Assembly (NCBI GenBank): GCA_026692885.1 | Contig: JAPLNJ010000270.1 | Span: 1-20,641 of the forward strand | Reading direction: 5' to 3' | From: Planctomycetota bacterium | Lineage (GTDB): Bacteria; Planctomycetota; Planctomycetia; Pirellulales; Pirellulaceae | Length of the DNA stretch: 20,641 nt | Part shown: positions 5,549 through 14,164 of the stretch, piece by piece | How positions within the stretch are numbered: the stretch's first letter is position 1 | Layout of the letters: the number at the start of each line of letters is the position of its first letter | The notes under the pieces: model-generated | What the model was told of the DNA's origin: nothing | The model's database searches: none | What the model saw: the letters and a program-made list of their open reading frames with translations, nothing else | Program-made: the position numbers and the translations under genes

Positions 5549-7513
5549 ATGAATAACCACGCCGAAATCGCTGAGTTCCTCTGGAAGATCGCCGACCTCG
5601 TCAAGGATGACTACGAGGCCAAGGATTACGAGGACGTGATCCTGCCGTTCACCCTCCTGCGCCGACTCGATTGCGTGCTGGAATTGTCACGGGAAGCGGT
5701 CCACAAAGCCGCCGACAAGTACAAGACGGCGCCGGAGCAGACCCGCGACGCGCTGCTCCGCAAGGCGGCGGGGCAGTCGTTCTACAATACGTCCAAGTAC
5801 TCGCTCGTCGGACTGTTGGACATCCCGAACGACATCGGCGCAAACTTTGCCGCGTATCTGGGCGGCTTCTCGGCCAACGTGAAAGACATCCTGTTCAACT
5901 TCTCCGGCGGCGAGGAAAAGGGACTGTCACCGATCTACGAGACGCTGCTTCGCAAGCGGCTGCTGTTCAAGATCACCCAGGCATTCGCCGGGGCCGATCT
6001 GTCGCCGAAAACCGTGGACAACCACGGGATGGGGACGATCTTCGAGTATCTGATCCGCAAGTTCAAAGAAGCCAGCAATGAAGCGGCCGGGCAGTTCTAC
6101 ACGCCTCGCGACATCATCCGCCTGATGGTCAAGTTGGTCTTCGAGCCGGACCGCAGGAAACTGGCCAAGGAAAAGCTGATCGCCATCTATGACCCGGCCT
6201 GCGGAACCGGCGGGATGCTAACCAACGCCAAGGAGCACCTGCTGGGCGCCATCAACCCGACGCTGGACGTCTACTTGTACGGCCAGGAAATCAACGAAAA
6301 GACCTACGCGGTCGCCAAGGCCGACATGCTAATGAAGGGCGAAGACCCAGAGAACATCAAGCGGGAAAACACGCTCAGCCACGACCTGCTGCCCGGCAAG
6401 CAATTCAACTACATGCTCTCCAATCCGCCCTTCGGCAAGGACTGGAAAAACATCCGCGAGGAGATCGAAGCCGAGCACCAGCGGGGCGACGCCGGCCGTT
6501 ACGGTCCCGGCCTGCCGGATGTCGGCGACGGCGCGATGCTGTTCCTGCTGCACAAGCTCAGCAAGTTCACGCCCCAGGGATCGAAGCTGGCGATCATCTT
6601 CAACGGCTCGCCGCTGTTCAACGGCGACGCTGGCAGTGGGCCGAGCAACATCCGCCGGTACATCTTCGAAAAAGACTGGCTGGACGCCATCGTCGCCATG
6701 CCCACCGACCTGTTCTACAACACGGGCATCGCGACCTACATCTGGCTGATCAACAATCGGAAGCCCAAACCTCGGCAGGGCAAGGTGCAGCTGATCAACG
6801 CCACCGGTCCGGAGTTCTGCACGCTGCTGCGGCGGAACCTCGGCAAAAAGCGATACGAGATCAGCGAAGACCAGTCGGCCGCCATCCTCGGTATCTACCA
6901 AGCGTTCGAGGCTACAACGGTCAGCAAGATTTTCGACACGACCGACTTCGGCTACACGAAAGTCACCGTCGAACGCCCGTTGCGGCTGCGTTATGACCTG
7001 ATGCCGGAGCAGCGAAATGCGTTTGCGGTGGACCGGGAGTGCTTGAAGCTCAAGGACGAGCGGGGTGAAAGGCTGACTGCCGTGGTGGCCGAATTGGCGA
7101 AGCGAGCACCGTGGCGGGACAACGCCAAGTTCTTTGCCGCGCTGACGAAGTCGATCCCGTTCAAGCTGACGGCAGGGCTCATCAAGTCTCTGCGAGCTAA
7201 CCTAGGCGTGCGGGATGAAGCGGCGGAACCGGTGTTGGACGACGATGGCCAGCCGGTGCCAGATTCCGAGCTGCGCGACTTCGAGAATGTGCCGCTGAAG
7301 GACGACATCGACGACTACTTCCGCCGCGAGGTCTTGCCGCATGTCTCCGATGCCTGGATGGATCGGAGCAAGGACAAGGTCGGCTACGAAATCAGTTTCA
7401 CGAAGTACTTCTACGAGTACACCCCGCTCCGCTCGACCGCCGAGATTGCCGCCGAGTTGCTTGAACTGGACGAGGAAACTGAGAACCTGCTGCGGGAGAT
7501 CGTCAAGATATGA
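5549..7513 (+). CDS. hsdM: Type I restriction-modification methyltransferase subunit HsdM
   Basis: A 654-residue N6-adenine DNA methyltransferase subunit. With HsdS it forms the modification enzyme that protects host DNA, and with HsdR the restriction complex. The N-terminal helical HsdM_N domain runs over about residues 5-165 (AEIAEFLWKIADLVKDDYEA, then ILPFTLLRRLD). The catalytic domain opens with GQFYTPRDIIRLMV. SAM-binding motif I is DPACGTGGM at 215, and the catalytic motif IV NPPF lies at 292-295. The C-terminal extension is long and acidic. All key residues are present and the length is normal for large HsdM proteins. The ATG at 5549 has only a weak ribosome binding site. Its stop overlaps the hsdS start (ATGA), indicating translational coupling. 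First gene of a + strand operon reaching to 14076. Confidence 0.95.
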   Translation: MNNHAEIAEFLWKIADLVKDDYEAKDYEDVILPFTLLRRLDCVLELSREAVHKAADKYKTAPEQTRDALLRKAAGQSFYNTSKYSLVGLLDIPNDIGANFAAYLGGFSANVKDILFNFSGGEEKGLSPIYETLLRKRLLFKITQAFAGADLSPKTVDNHGMGTIFEYLIRKFKEASNEAAGQFYTPRDIIRLMVKLVFEPDRRKLAKEKLIAIYDPACGTGGMLTNAKEHLLGAINPTLDVYLYGQEINEKTYAVAKADMLMKGEDPENIKRENTLSHDLLPGKQFNYMLSNPPFGKDWKNIREEIEAEHQRGDAGRYGPGLPDVGDGAMLFLLHKLSKFTPQGSKLAIIFNGSPLFNGDAGSGPSNIRRYIFEKDWLDAIVAMPTDLFYNTGIATYIWLINNRKPKPRQGKVQLINATGPEFCTLLRRNLGKKRYEISEDQSAAILGIYQAFEATTVSKIFDTTDFGYTKVTVERPLRLRYDLMPEQRNAFAVDRECLKLKDERGERLTAVVAELAKRAPWRDNAKFFAALTKSIPFKLTAGLIKSLRANLGVRDEAAEPVLDDDGQPVPDSELRDFENVPLKDDIDDYFRREVLPHVSDAWMDRSKDKVGYEISFTKYFYEYTPLRSTAEIAAELLELDEETENLLREIVKI

Positions 7514-8163
7514 ACACCGGCCTTTCCAACAACTGGCGACCAACCAAGCTGAAGTTTGTCGGTCGCGTTGTAGCGGGGGGCACTCCCGACAGTGGCAATC
7601 CCGATTATTGGGACGGCCCCGTGCCGTGGCTCACGCCGGTTGACCTCGGAAACGAGCTCAACGACGCGATCACTAGATCGAAACGAACGCTCACTGAGGC
7701 CGGCGTGAGGGCAGCCGGATTGGAGCGACTGCCGATAGGAAGTGTCGTGGTCTCGACTCGCGCACCAATCGGTTCTGTTGGTTTACTCGCCTGCGAAGCT
7801 GTCACGAACCAAGGCTGTAAGGCGCTCGTGCCAGACACGCATAGGTTAGATTCGCGACATGGTTTCTACTTGGCCCTGGACTCCGCAGAGACGCTTCAGA
7901 GCCTCGGACTCGGAACCACGTTCGCTGAACTTTCCACCTATTCGTTGAAGAACCTCACCGTCATGCTGCCGCCGCTCGCGGAGCAGCCGCGGATAGCGGG
8001 GTACTTGGACGAGCTGACGGGGAAGATTGACCGACTGCTGGGGCTGCGGCGTCGGCAGATGGAGTTGCTCAGAGAGCAGCGATCATCGCTCATTACCCTG
8101 GCTCGGCGATATTCCAAAGCACTGGCAATGCGCGCCGCTACGACGTTTCTGGGAAGTGCTTGA
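7510..8163 (+). pseudogene. hsdS: HsdS specificity subunit, 5' half (first target-recognition domain)
   Basis: 217 residues in frame with the ATGA overlap from hsdM. Residues 1-150 form the first target-recognition domain (GGTPDSGNPDYWDGPVPWLT, then GNELNDAITRSKR...). The conserved central segment LPPLAEQPRIAGYLDELTGK and its long helix follow, ending at LREQRSSLIT. In full-length HsdS a linker of some 20 residues (of the HAVTKGLDPNAPMKDSGI type) should follow and lead into WLG.IP.HW. Here that linker is missing and the frame changes near 8090-8100, leaving an unrelated tail and a stop at 8163. The product equals a half-size HsdS: one recognition domain plus the central conserved helix. Such half-subunits (for example truncated EcoR124I or EcoDXXI HsdS) can dimerise and stay active with a symmetric target, so this fragment may still work; that is inference. 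Confidence 0.85.
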
Positions 8164-8752
8164 TTGCAAGCACGTCACCGTGCCATTCCTTGATGAGGGC
8201 TTCCCGGTTGCCAGTGTGATGGAAGTGCGGACTTTCGAGCTGGATTTGTCGCAGGTACTCCGCACGTCCGAAGAGTACTACAAACTCTTGATTGGCGGCG
8301 GCCGGCAGCCGCTTCGCGGAGACGTCATCTACTGCCGCAACACGGCCAACACGGGAACGTCGGCTTACGTTGGGACCGACGGACCGTTCGCGATGGGACA
8401 GGACGTCTCGTTGATCAAGTCGCGACGGCAAAACGGTCGCTATCTGAACTACATCCTGCACAGCGACGGCATGGCGAGACAACTCGAAACGATCATGGTT
8501 GGGTCAACTTTCAAGCGAATCAACGTGGCCGACATCAAGGCTCTGATGGTGGTTTGCCCTCCGCGGAAGGAACAGGACGAGATCGTTGAATTCATCGAAT
8601 CACAGACCGCCAAGTTCGACCGCCTGCATTCCGCCTATGCCCGGCAAGTAGAGTTGCTGGCCGAATACCGGGCCGCGCTAATCCACGAGTGCGTGACGGG
8701 CCAGCGGCAGGTCCCGAATTGCCTTGAAAGCACGAAGCGGGGTAAGATTTAG
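8090..8752 (+). pseudogene. hsdS: HsdS specificity subunit, 3' half (second target-recognition domain)
   Basis: From 8090, in a different frame from the upstream half, the sequence reads SLPWLGDIPKHWQCAPLRR, the typical opening of a second HsdS recognition domain. It goes on through about 150 residues to the conserved C-terminal segment CPPRKEQDEIVEFIESQTAK and the ending ALIHECVTGQRQV, stopping at 8752. Everything needed for the second half is present, but there is no credible start: the frame opens only with a TTG inside the upstream half, with no ribosome binding site. The break combines loss of the linker with a frame change, so a simple one-base sequencing error does not explain it. Expression would require frameshifting or re-initiation. 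Confidence 0.85.
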
Positions 8753-8755
8753 GCC

Positions 8756-9112
8756 ATGTCGACTTCACCACACCCAGACCAGATCACGCCCAAGCTTCAG
8801 GAGTTGGACCTGTCGCCGTTCGTGCTCGGCGAAGTGGCCGGACTGCGTCTCCGCAAACCGATCAGCCTGCTGCCTTACTGGAGCGAGAACGAGCGGTTGA
8901 TTTGCCTGGACTATGAACCTTGGGACTTGCAGGTATTCGCGCCGACTCGCGGCGAGTTGTTCGACGAACTGAGGGATGAATTGCGGATGTTGTGGCTGGA
9001 GTTCGCCCAAGAGGACGACTCGCGTCTGTCGGAACCGGCGCAGCGCCTGAAGCAACAACTGCTGACCGACTGGCAGAAGGTCGGCGATGCCCAGGGACAA
9101 GCGAGATGTTGA
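8756..9112 (+). CDS. Small hypothetical protein between hsdS and hsdR
   Basis: 118 residues, starting only 3 bases after the hsdS stop and so probably co-translated with the restriction operon. I do not recognise the family. It is soluble, with no signal peptide or membrane segment. The middle reads RLICLDYEPWDLQVFAPTRG, then ELFDELRDELRMLWLEFAQE, an acidic amphipathic helix, followed by another charged helix near the end. The compact beta-then-helix look recalls small regulatory or antitoxin-like proteins, but no diagnostic motif supports that. It could also be an accessory subunit of the restriction complex. Position and spacing are the best clues that it belongs to the locus. Confidence 0.8.
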   Translation: MSTSPHPDQITPKLQELDLSPFVLGEVAGLRLRKPISLLPYWSENERLICLDYEPWDLQVFAPTRGELFDELRDELRMLWLEFAQEDDSRLSEPAQRLKQQLLTDWQKVGDAQGQARC

Positions 9113-9201
9113 GGCGGGGCTGCTAAGTAATTCGACTGTCTGAGTTCCCTGTGGCGACCCCATCCAACGTCTGGATGGTGAAGGAGATTGGCAGGCTAGA
9201 C

Positions 9202-10944
9202 ATGAACGTTTCCGAACTCACCGCCTTGCTCGACCGTCTCCGCGCCGAACCACGCGGGTCGGAATGGCTGGAATTCAAAGCCAACCGTTACGAACCCCAG
9301 CTCGTGGGCGAGTACCTGTCCGCCCTGGCGAACTCGGCCAGCCTGCTTGGCAAGCCGCGCGGCTATTTGGTGTTCGGGATCCAGGATGGCACACACGCGG
9401 TCGTGGGTTCGGCTTTCGATCCGGCCGCCGAGCATGGCAAGGGAAACCAGCTCTTGCCGCTGTGGCTCTCGCTTGGCATGCATCCCAACGTCGGCTTCGA
9501 AATTCATCTATTCGAGTACCACGGCAAGCGAGTCGTGCTGTTCGAGATCAATCCGGCGTTTGACCGGCCGGTGAAGTTCTACGGCACGGCTTACATTCGC
9601 GACGGCAGCTCGAAGACCGAACTGTCGAAGTACCCGGAGAAGGAACGCCGGCTTTGGACCCAGCGAGTCGATTGGAGCGCTCAAGTCTGCGAGACGGCGA
9701 CGCTGGCCGACTTGGACGAAGCGGCGGTCGCCAAAGCCCGCAAAGAATTCAGCACAAAGTTTCCCGCCCAAGCCGTCGAAGTGGCCGGCTGGAGCGACGC
9801 GACCTTCCTGAACAAGGCCAAGGTGACCATCCAAGGCCGCATCACTCACGCGGCGATTTTGCTGCTCGGCAAGCCGGAGTCCTCGACGCTGCTGAACCCG
9901 GCGGTGGCGCGGATCAGTTGGATTCTGAAGAACGATCGCGACGAGGAACGGGACTACGAGCACTTCGGCCCGCCCTTGTTGTTAACGGTGGATCGGGTCT
10001 TGGTACGCATCCGTAACCTCACGGTACGCGAGCTTCCAGGCGGTACGTTATTCCCCGTCGAACTGACTCAATATGACCCGTGGGTGATCCGCGAGGGGTT
10101 GCACAATAGTATCGCACATCAGGATTACGGCCTGCGGGGGCGGATTCAGGTAGTCGAGACACCTGATGCCTTGCTGTTGACCAATGTGGGTAGTTTCCTG
10201 CCCGGCAACGTGGAAATCGTGATTCGGCAGGACGCGCCGCTGGAGTTCTACCGAAATCCGTTTCTGGCCGAGGCGATGGTCAACCTGAACATGATTGACA
10301 CGCAGGGCGGCGGCATCAAACGCATGTTCCAAAAGCAGCGGTCGCGGTTCTTCCCGATGCCGGACTACGACTTGACGCAAACCGACCGCGTGGCGGTGAA
10401 GATCGAAGGACGAATCCTCGATGAACGCTACACCCGGCTGCTGATGAGCCGGACGGACCTCGACCTGGAGACCATCATCCTGCTGGACCGTCTGCAAAAG
10501 CGACAGGCGATTACGCGGGATGAGCACAAACGGCTCAGAACCGCAAGGCTGGTGGAGGGCCGATTCCCGAATCCCGTCGTTGCCGCACAGATCGCAGCCG
10601 TGACCGGAGAAAAGGCCAGGCACATCCGCGACCGCGGGTTCGACAACCACTATTATCAGGACCTGATCGTCGAACTTATCCGCAAGCACCAGCCGGTCAC
10701 ACGGGAGGATATCGATGCGATGTTGCTGAACAAACTGCCGGAAGTGCTCGACGAGGAACAAAAGCACCACAAAATTCACAACCTTCTGATGACTTTGGCC
10801 CGGAGAAAGCGAGTCATCGTCAACATCGGTTCGAGGAAGAAACCGCAGTGGGTTATGGCGGACCGGCAGGGCCAACACGGCAATCAGGGCTCACCTGCCA
10901 CAAAAGAAAATCGCACCGCAACAAAAGAAACGAAGCCAGACTGA
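9202..10944 (+). CDS. AlbA_2 (Schlafen-like) domain protein with ATPase-like fold
   Basis: 580 residues from the ATG at 9202 (MNVSELTALLDRLRAEPRGS). In-frame alternatives are ATG 9175 and GTG 9151. The N-terminus is an AlbA_2 'divergent AAA-4' domain: EWLEFKAN at 21, then YLSALANSASLLGKPRGYLV and FGIQDG. Residues around 296-308 (REGLHNSIAHQDY) match the N-box of the HATPase_c_4 domain usually paired with AlbA_2 in bacterial proteins. The C-terminal third is helical and charged, probably winged-helix DNA-binding, and ends in a Lys/Thr-rich tail. Family members are often called transcriptional regulators or ATP-binding proteins and turn up repeatedly inside type I restriction loci; their role there is not settled. 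It lies between hsdS and hsdR on the same strand, so co-expression is likely. The 89 bp before it hold nothing else. Confidence 0.85.
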   Translation: MNVSELTALLDRLRAEPRGSEWLEFKANRYEPQLVGEYLSALANSASLLGKPRGYLVFGIQDGTHAVVGSAFDPAAEHGKGNQLLPLWLSLGMHPNVGFEIHLFEYHGKRVVLFEINPAFDRPVKFYGTAYIRDGSSKTELSKYPEKERRLWTQRVDWSAQVCETATLADLDEAAVAKARKEFSTKFPAQAVEVAGWSDATFLNKAKVTIQGRITHAAILLLGKPESSTLLNPAVARISWILKNDRDEERDYEHFGPPLLLTVDRVLVRIRNLTVRELPGGTLFPVELTQYDPWVIREGLHNSIAHQDYGLRGRIQVVETPDALLLTNVGSFLPGNVEIVIRQDAPLEFYRNPFLAEAMVNLNMIDTQGGGIKRMFQKQRSRFFPMPDYDLTQTDRVAVKIEGRILDERYTRLLMSRTDLDLETIILLDRLQKRQAITRDEHKRLRTARLVEGRFPNPVVAAQIAAVTGEKARHIRDRGFDNHYYQDLIVELIRKHQPVTREDIDAMLLNKLPEVLDEEQKHHKIHNLLMTLARRKRVIVNIGSRKKPQWVMADRQGQHGNQGSPATKENRTATKETKPD

Positions 10945-11032
10945 CGCCGCAACCCATTGGCGAGCAAGGACTTCTCTTTTGCTACAAGTTCGTCAGACAC
11001 AAAGCGAATTAGCAATACCTGCCACAAAAGAA
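10893..11032 (+). repeat. 16-bp direct repeat flanking the junction upstream of hsdR
   Basis: ACCTGCCACAAAAGAA occurs at 10893-10908, inside the 3' end of the AlbA_2 gene, and again at 11017-11032, just before the hsdR start. The copies are 124 bp apart. They could be the scar of a small tandem duplication or a shared regulatory motif. Nothing else in the 96-bp gap (10945-11040) stands out. Confidence 0.6.
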
Positions 11033-11040
11033 GTCGTCGG

Positions 11041-14000
11041 ATGCCAAGCAAACGCACTGATCTTTCCGAAAAACACCTCGAAGACGTCGTGACCGCTGCC
11101 TTGACGAGCGGCCCGATGGTTCGCGAACGGCCGAGAACGGCTTTCGATGCACAGACACTGCTCGATGCCGCGGAACTCGCGGCGTTCGTCCAGGCCACGC
11201 AGCCGAAGGAATGGGCCAAGCTCTCCAAGCAGTTCTCTGGGCAGGAACCAGAGACGCTGGCGGCGCATGTCACCGCGGTCGTTCAGAAACGGGGCACGCT
11301 GGAGGTACTGCGCAACGGCGTGTCGTTCAACGGCATCAACCTGCAACTCGCCTTCTTCAGGCCGTCCGCGGGCGGCAACCCGGAGCATCAGGCCCAGTAT
11401 GAAGGGAACCGCTTCGCCGTGATGCGGCAGGTCCATTTCTCGGCTAAGGCGCCGGACCAATCCGTGGACGCGCTCGTCCTGCTCAACGGCCTGCCGATTG
11501 TCTCGGTCGAATTGAAGAACCATTTCACCGGACAGAACGTCCAGCACGCCATTGCGCAATATTGCCAGCGGGACGCTCGCGAGCCGTTCTGGAAACGCTG
11601 CCTCGTCCACTTCGCCGTGGACGACGACGCAGCCTACATGACCACGCGCGTGGCTGGCCCCGACACCGCGTTCCTGCCGTTCAACCGCGACACACAAAAC
11701 CCGGTGATCCCGGATCGGTTCGCGTCGAGTTACCTGTGGGACGATTTCACCGACGAAGACGGCGAGGACCAAACGGGCATCCTGCGGGCCGATTCGCTGC
11801 TGTTGCTGATCCAGAACTACCTGCACTACGAGCGGGATGAGAAGACGGGCAAAGAGAAGTTCATCTTCCCCCGTTTTCACCAATTCATGGCAGTCCGCAA
11901 ACTGCTGGCTCACGCGAAGGCCCACGGCAGCGGGCACAACTACCTGGTCCAGCACAGCGCGGGGTCGGGCAAGAGCAACAGCATTGCCTGGCTCGCCCAT
12001 CAACTGGCCAACTCCTGCGGTGCGGACGGCCAACTGGTCTTCGACAGCATCGTCGTCATCACCGACCGCCGCGTACTGGATCGGCAGTTGCAGGACACAA
12101 TCAAGCAATTCGAGAAGATCAAAGGCACCGTGTCGAAGATCGACCGCAACACCCGGCAGCTGGTGAAGGCCCTGGAACGCGGCGATAAGATCATCATCAC
12201 CACGCTGCAGAAGTTTGGCTTCATCGGCGAACTGGCCAAGCAGCCGCACAAGCGATTCGCCGTGATTGTGGATGAAGCCCACAGTTCCCAGACCGGCAAG
12301 AACGTGAAAGACCTCAAGTTGGCGCTGACCAGCGAGGAGCAACTCAAGGCAGCACTGCTGAAGGATCACGAGGGGGAGCACGACGACCCCCTGGAATCCG
12401 AGTTAGAGAAGATGCAAAAGACTCGGCGGAAGCTCTCGCACCTGTCGTTCTTCGCCTTCACGGCGACGCCGAAGGACAAGACGCTGGAGCTGTTCGGCAC
12501 GCCCGACAAGTCGGCCAAAAAACGCTTTCGGCCGTTCCACCAGTACACGATGCGGCAAGCGATTACCGAGGGCTTCATCCTCGACGTGCTGGAAAGTTAC
12601 ACAACCTACAAGACGTACTTCGAACTGGTCCAGAACGAGCAGGCCGAGGGCGACAAGCTGGTGGAAGAACTCAAGGCGCGCCGCCTGTTGCTGGAATACG
12701 TGGACCGCCACGAATTCGCCATCCGTCGCAAGGCACACATCATCGTGGACCATTTCACACGCAAGACGGCCCACAAGATCGGCGGGCAGGCCAAGGCGAT
12801 GCTGGTGACCCACTCCCGCGCCCATGCGGTGCTCTACAAGCAGGCGATCGACGAAGCGTTGCGGGAACAAAACCTCCCGTTCGGGGTGCTCGTCGCGTTC
12901 ACCGGAACCGTGACAATCAACGAGCAGAAGTACACGGAAGAGAACATGAATCCGCCCGGCACTGGCGAGATTGCCGAGGCGTTCAAGAACCCGCTGCAGC
13001 GGCTTTTGATCGTCGCCAACAAGTTCCAGACCGGCTTCGACCAACCGTTGCTTCACACGATGTACGTCGACAAGAAGTTGGGCGGTGTGGCCGCGGTGCA
13101 GACACTGAGCCGGATCAACCGCACGTTCGCCCCGCTCAAGCAGGACACGCTGGTGCTCGACTTCGTCAACGAGCAGGAAGCGATCCAGGCGTCCTTCCAA
13201 GACTACTACCAGCGTACCGAACTCGAAGGGGCAACCGATCCCAACAAGCTCTACAACCTGAAGTACACCCTGGAGAAAATGGGGGTCTTCACTGCTGACG
13301 ACGTGGAACAGTTCGCCTTGCTGTTCATCGTGCAGAAAGTCACCTCAGAGAAACTTCAGCCGTTCTTTAAGCAGATCGTGGATGCGGGCTACGCGAATCT
13401 CGGCTCGCAGCACAAAGGCCAGCCGGAGTATGCCAAGGAAGCTGCGAAGGCGAGGGCCAAGTTCCGCAAGGAAACCGCCCGCTACGTGCGGCAGTACAGC
13501 TTCATCAGCCAGGTCATGACGTTTCCAGCCCCGGAACTGGAGAAGTTCTACCTGTTCGCCAAGCTGCTGCTGAGGCAACTGCCCCACGAGCAGCAAACCC
13601 TGCCGCGTGAAGTCACGGACATGGTGGACATGGACAATTACCGGACCCAGGAGGAGCAGAACGGCAGCATCCTGCTCGCCGCCGAAGACGCGACCTTGTA
13701 CGGGACTGGGGACATGGGCTACGGCGGCGGAGGCGAAGAGGCCAAGGAGAAGCTGAAAGTCATCGTCGCCAAGTTGAACAAGGACCACGGCATCGCGTTC
13801 GAGGAAGCCGACCGCGTGGTGAATGCCATCAAGCAGAAGCTCGAAGCCGACGAGGCCCTCCGGGCTGCATTCCAGACTAACAGTATCGAGTTCCTGCGGA
13901 AGCAGAAACTCCAAGACAGCATCCGCGATGCCTTCCTGAGCAACGCCGACGAGTTCCTGAGTTTCATGTCCAAGACAGAAACCGATCCCGGCTTCGGCAA

Positions 14001-14076
14001 GTTCTTCTTCTCGGAGATGTTCAAGTGGTATGAGCAGGCCGTTTCGGCGAAGTCACCACCAACGCCGAAGGCGTGA
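11041..14076 (+). CDS. hsdR: Type I restriction enzyme motor and nuclease subunit HsdR
   Basis: 1,011 residues from the ATG at 11041 (MPSKRTDLSEKHLEDVV); an in-frame TTG at 10957 would add 28 residues of unlikely sequence. HsdR pulls unmodified DNA past the HsdM-HsdS complex using ATP and cuts it. The N-terminal HSDR_N domain carries the PD-(D/E)XK nuclease core, with VDALVLLNGLPIVSVELKN placing Glu157 and Lys159. The superfamily 2 motor follows: Walker A SAGSGKS with Lys311, DEAH box VIVDEAHSS at about 411, motif III FTATPKD near 474. A later helicase motif reads NKFQTGFDQPLLHTMYVDKK, then LSRINRT. The C-terminus is helical and charged, the usual assembly region. Length and key residues are normal, so the subunit looks intact. 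Its activity still depends on the damaged HsdS. Confidence 0.95.
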   Translation: MPSKRTDLSEKHLEDVVTAALTSGPMVRERPRTAFDAQTLLDAAELAAFVQATQPKEWAKLSKQFSGQEPETLAAHVTAVVQKRGTLEVLRNGVSFNGINLQLAFFRPSAGGNPEHQAQYEGNRFAVMRQVHFSAKAPDQSVDALVLLNGLPIVSVELKNHFTGQNVQHAIAQYCQRDAREPFWKRCLVHFAVDDDAAYMTTRVAGPDTAFLPFNRDTQNPVIPDRFASSYLWDDFTDEDGEDQTGILRADSLLLLIQNYLHYERDEKTGKEKFIFPRFHQFMAVRKLLAHAKAHGSGHNYLVQHSAGSGKSNSIAWLAHQLANSCGADGQLVFDSIVVITDRRVLDRQLQDTIKQFEKIKGTVSKIDRNTRQLVKALERGDKIIITTLQKFGFIGELAKQPHKRFAVIVDEAHSSQTGKNVKDLKLALTSEEQLKAALLKDHEGEHDDPLESELEKMQKTRRKLSHLSFFAFTATPKDKTLELFGTPDKSAKKRFRPFHQYTMRQAITEGFILDVLESYTTYKTYFELVQNEQAEGDKLVEELKARRLLLEYVDRHEFAIRRKAHIIVDHFTRKTAHKIGGQAKAMLVTHSRAHAVLYKQAIDEALREQNLPFGVLVAFTGTVTINEQKYTEENMNPPGTGEIAEAFKNPLQRLLIVANKFQTGFDQPLLHTMYVDKKLGGVAAVQTLSRINRTFAPLKQDTLVLDFVNEQEAIQASFQDYYQRTELEGATDPNKLYNLKYTLEKMGVFTADDVEQFALLFIVQKVTSEKLQPFFKQIVDAGYANLGSQHKGQPEYAKEAAKARAKFRKETARYVRQYSFISQVMTFPAPELEKFYLFAKLLLRQLPHEQQTLPREVTDMVDMDNYRTQEEQNGSILLAAEDATLYGTGDMGYGGGGEEAKEKLKVIVAKLNKDHGIAFEEADRVVNAIKQKLEADEALRAAFQTNSIEFLRKQKLQDSIRDAFLSNADEFLSFMSKTETDPGFGKFFFSEMFKWYEQAVSAKSPPTPKA

Positions 14077-14164
14077 CCGGTCTGCGCGTTTGCAGCGGCT
14101 TCCAGATGATGCGCGCGCCAAGCGAACACTTGCATTCTGTCCATCGGCTGGCAACACTGGTGCC

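Noticed and set aside
8027..8752. Second hsdS frame as an independent gene starting at 8027
   Set aside because: The start would be a TTG inside the first half's conserved helix, with no ribosome binding site and about 20 residues of non-family sequence; a broken single hsdS explains it better.
10993..12381. Long open frame on the - strand opposite hsdR (462 codons)
   Set aside because: Antisense shadow of a high-GC gene; Val/Gln/Leu-rich low-meaning sequence with no motifs, while the + strand frame has all helicase motifs.
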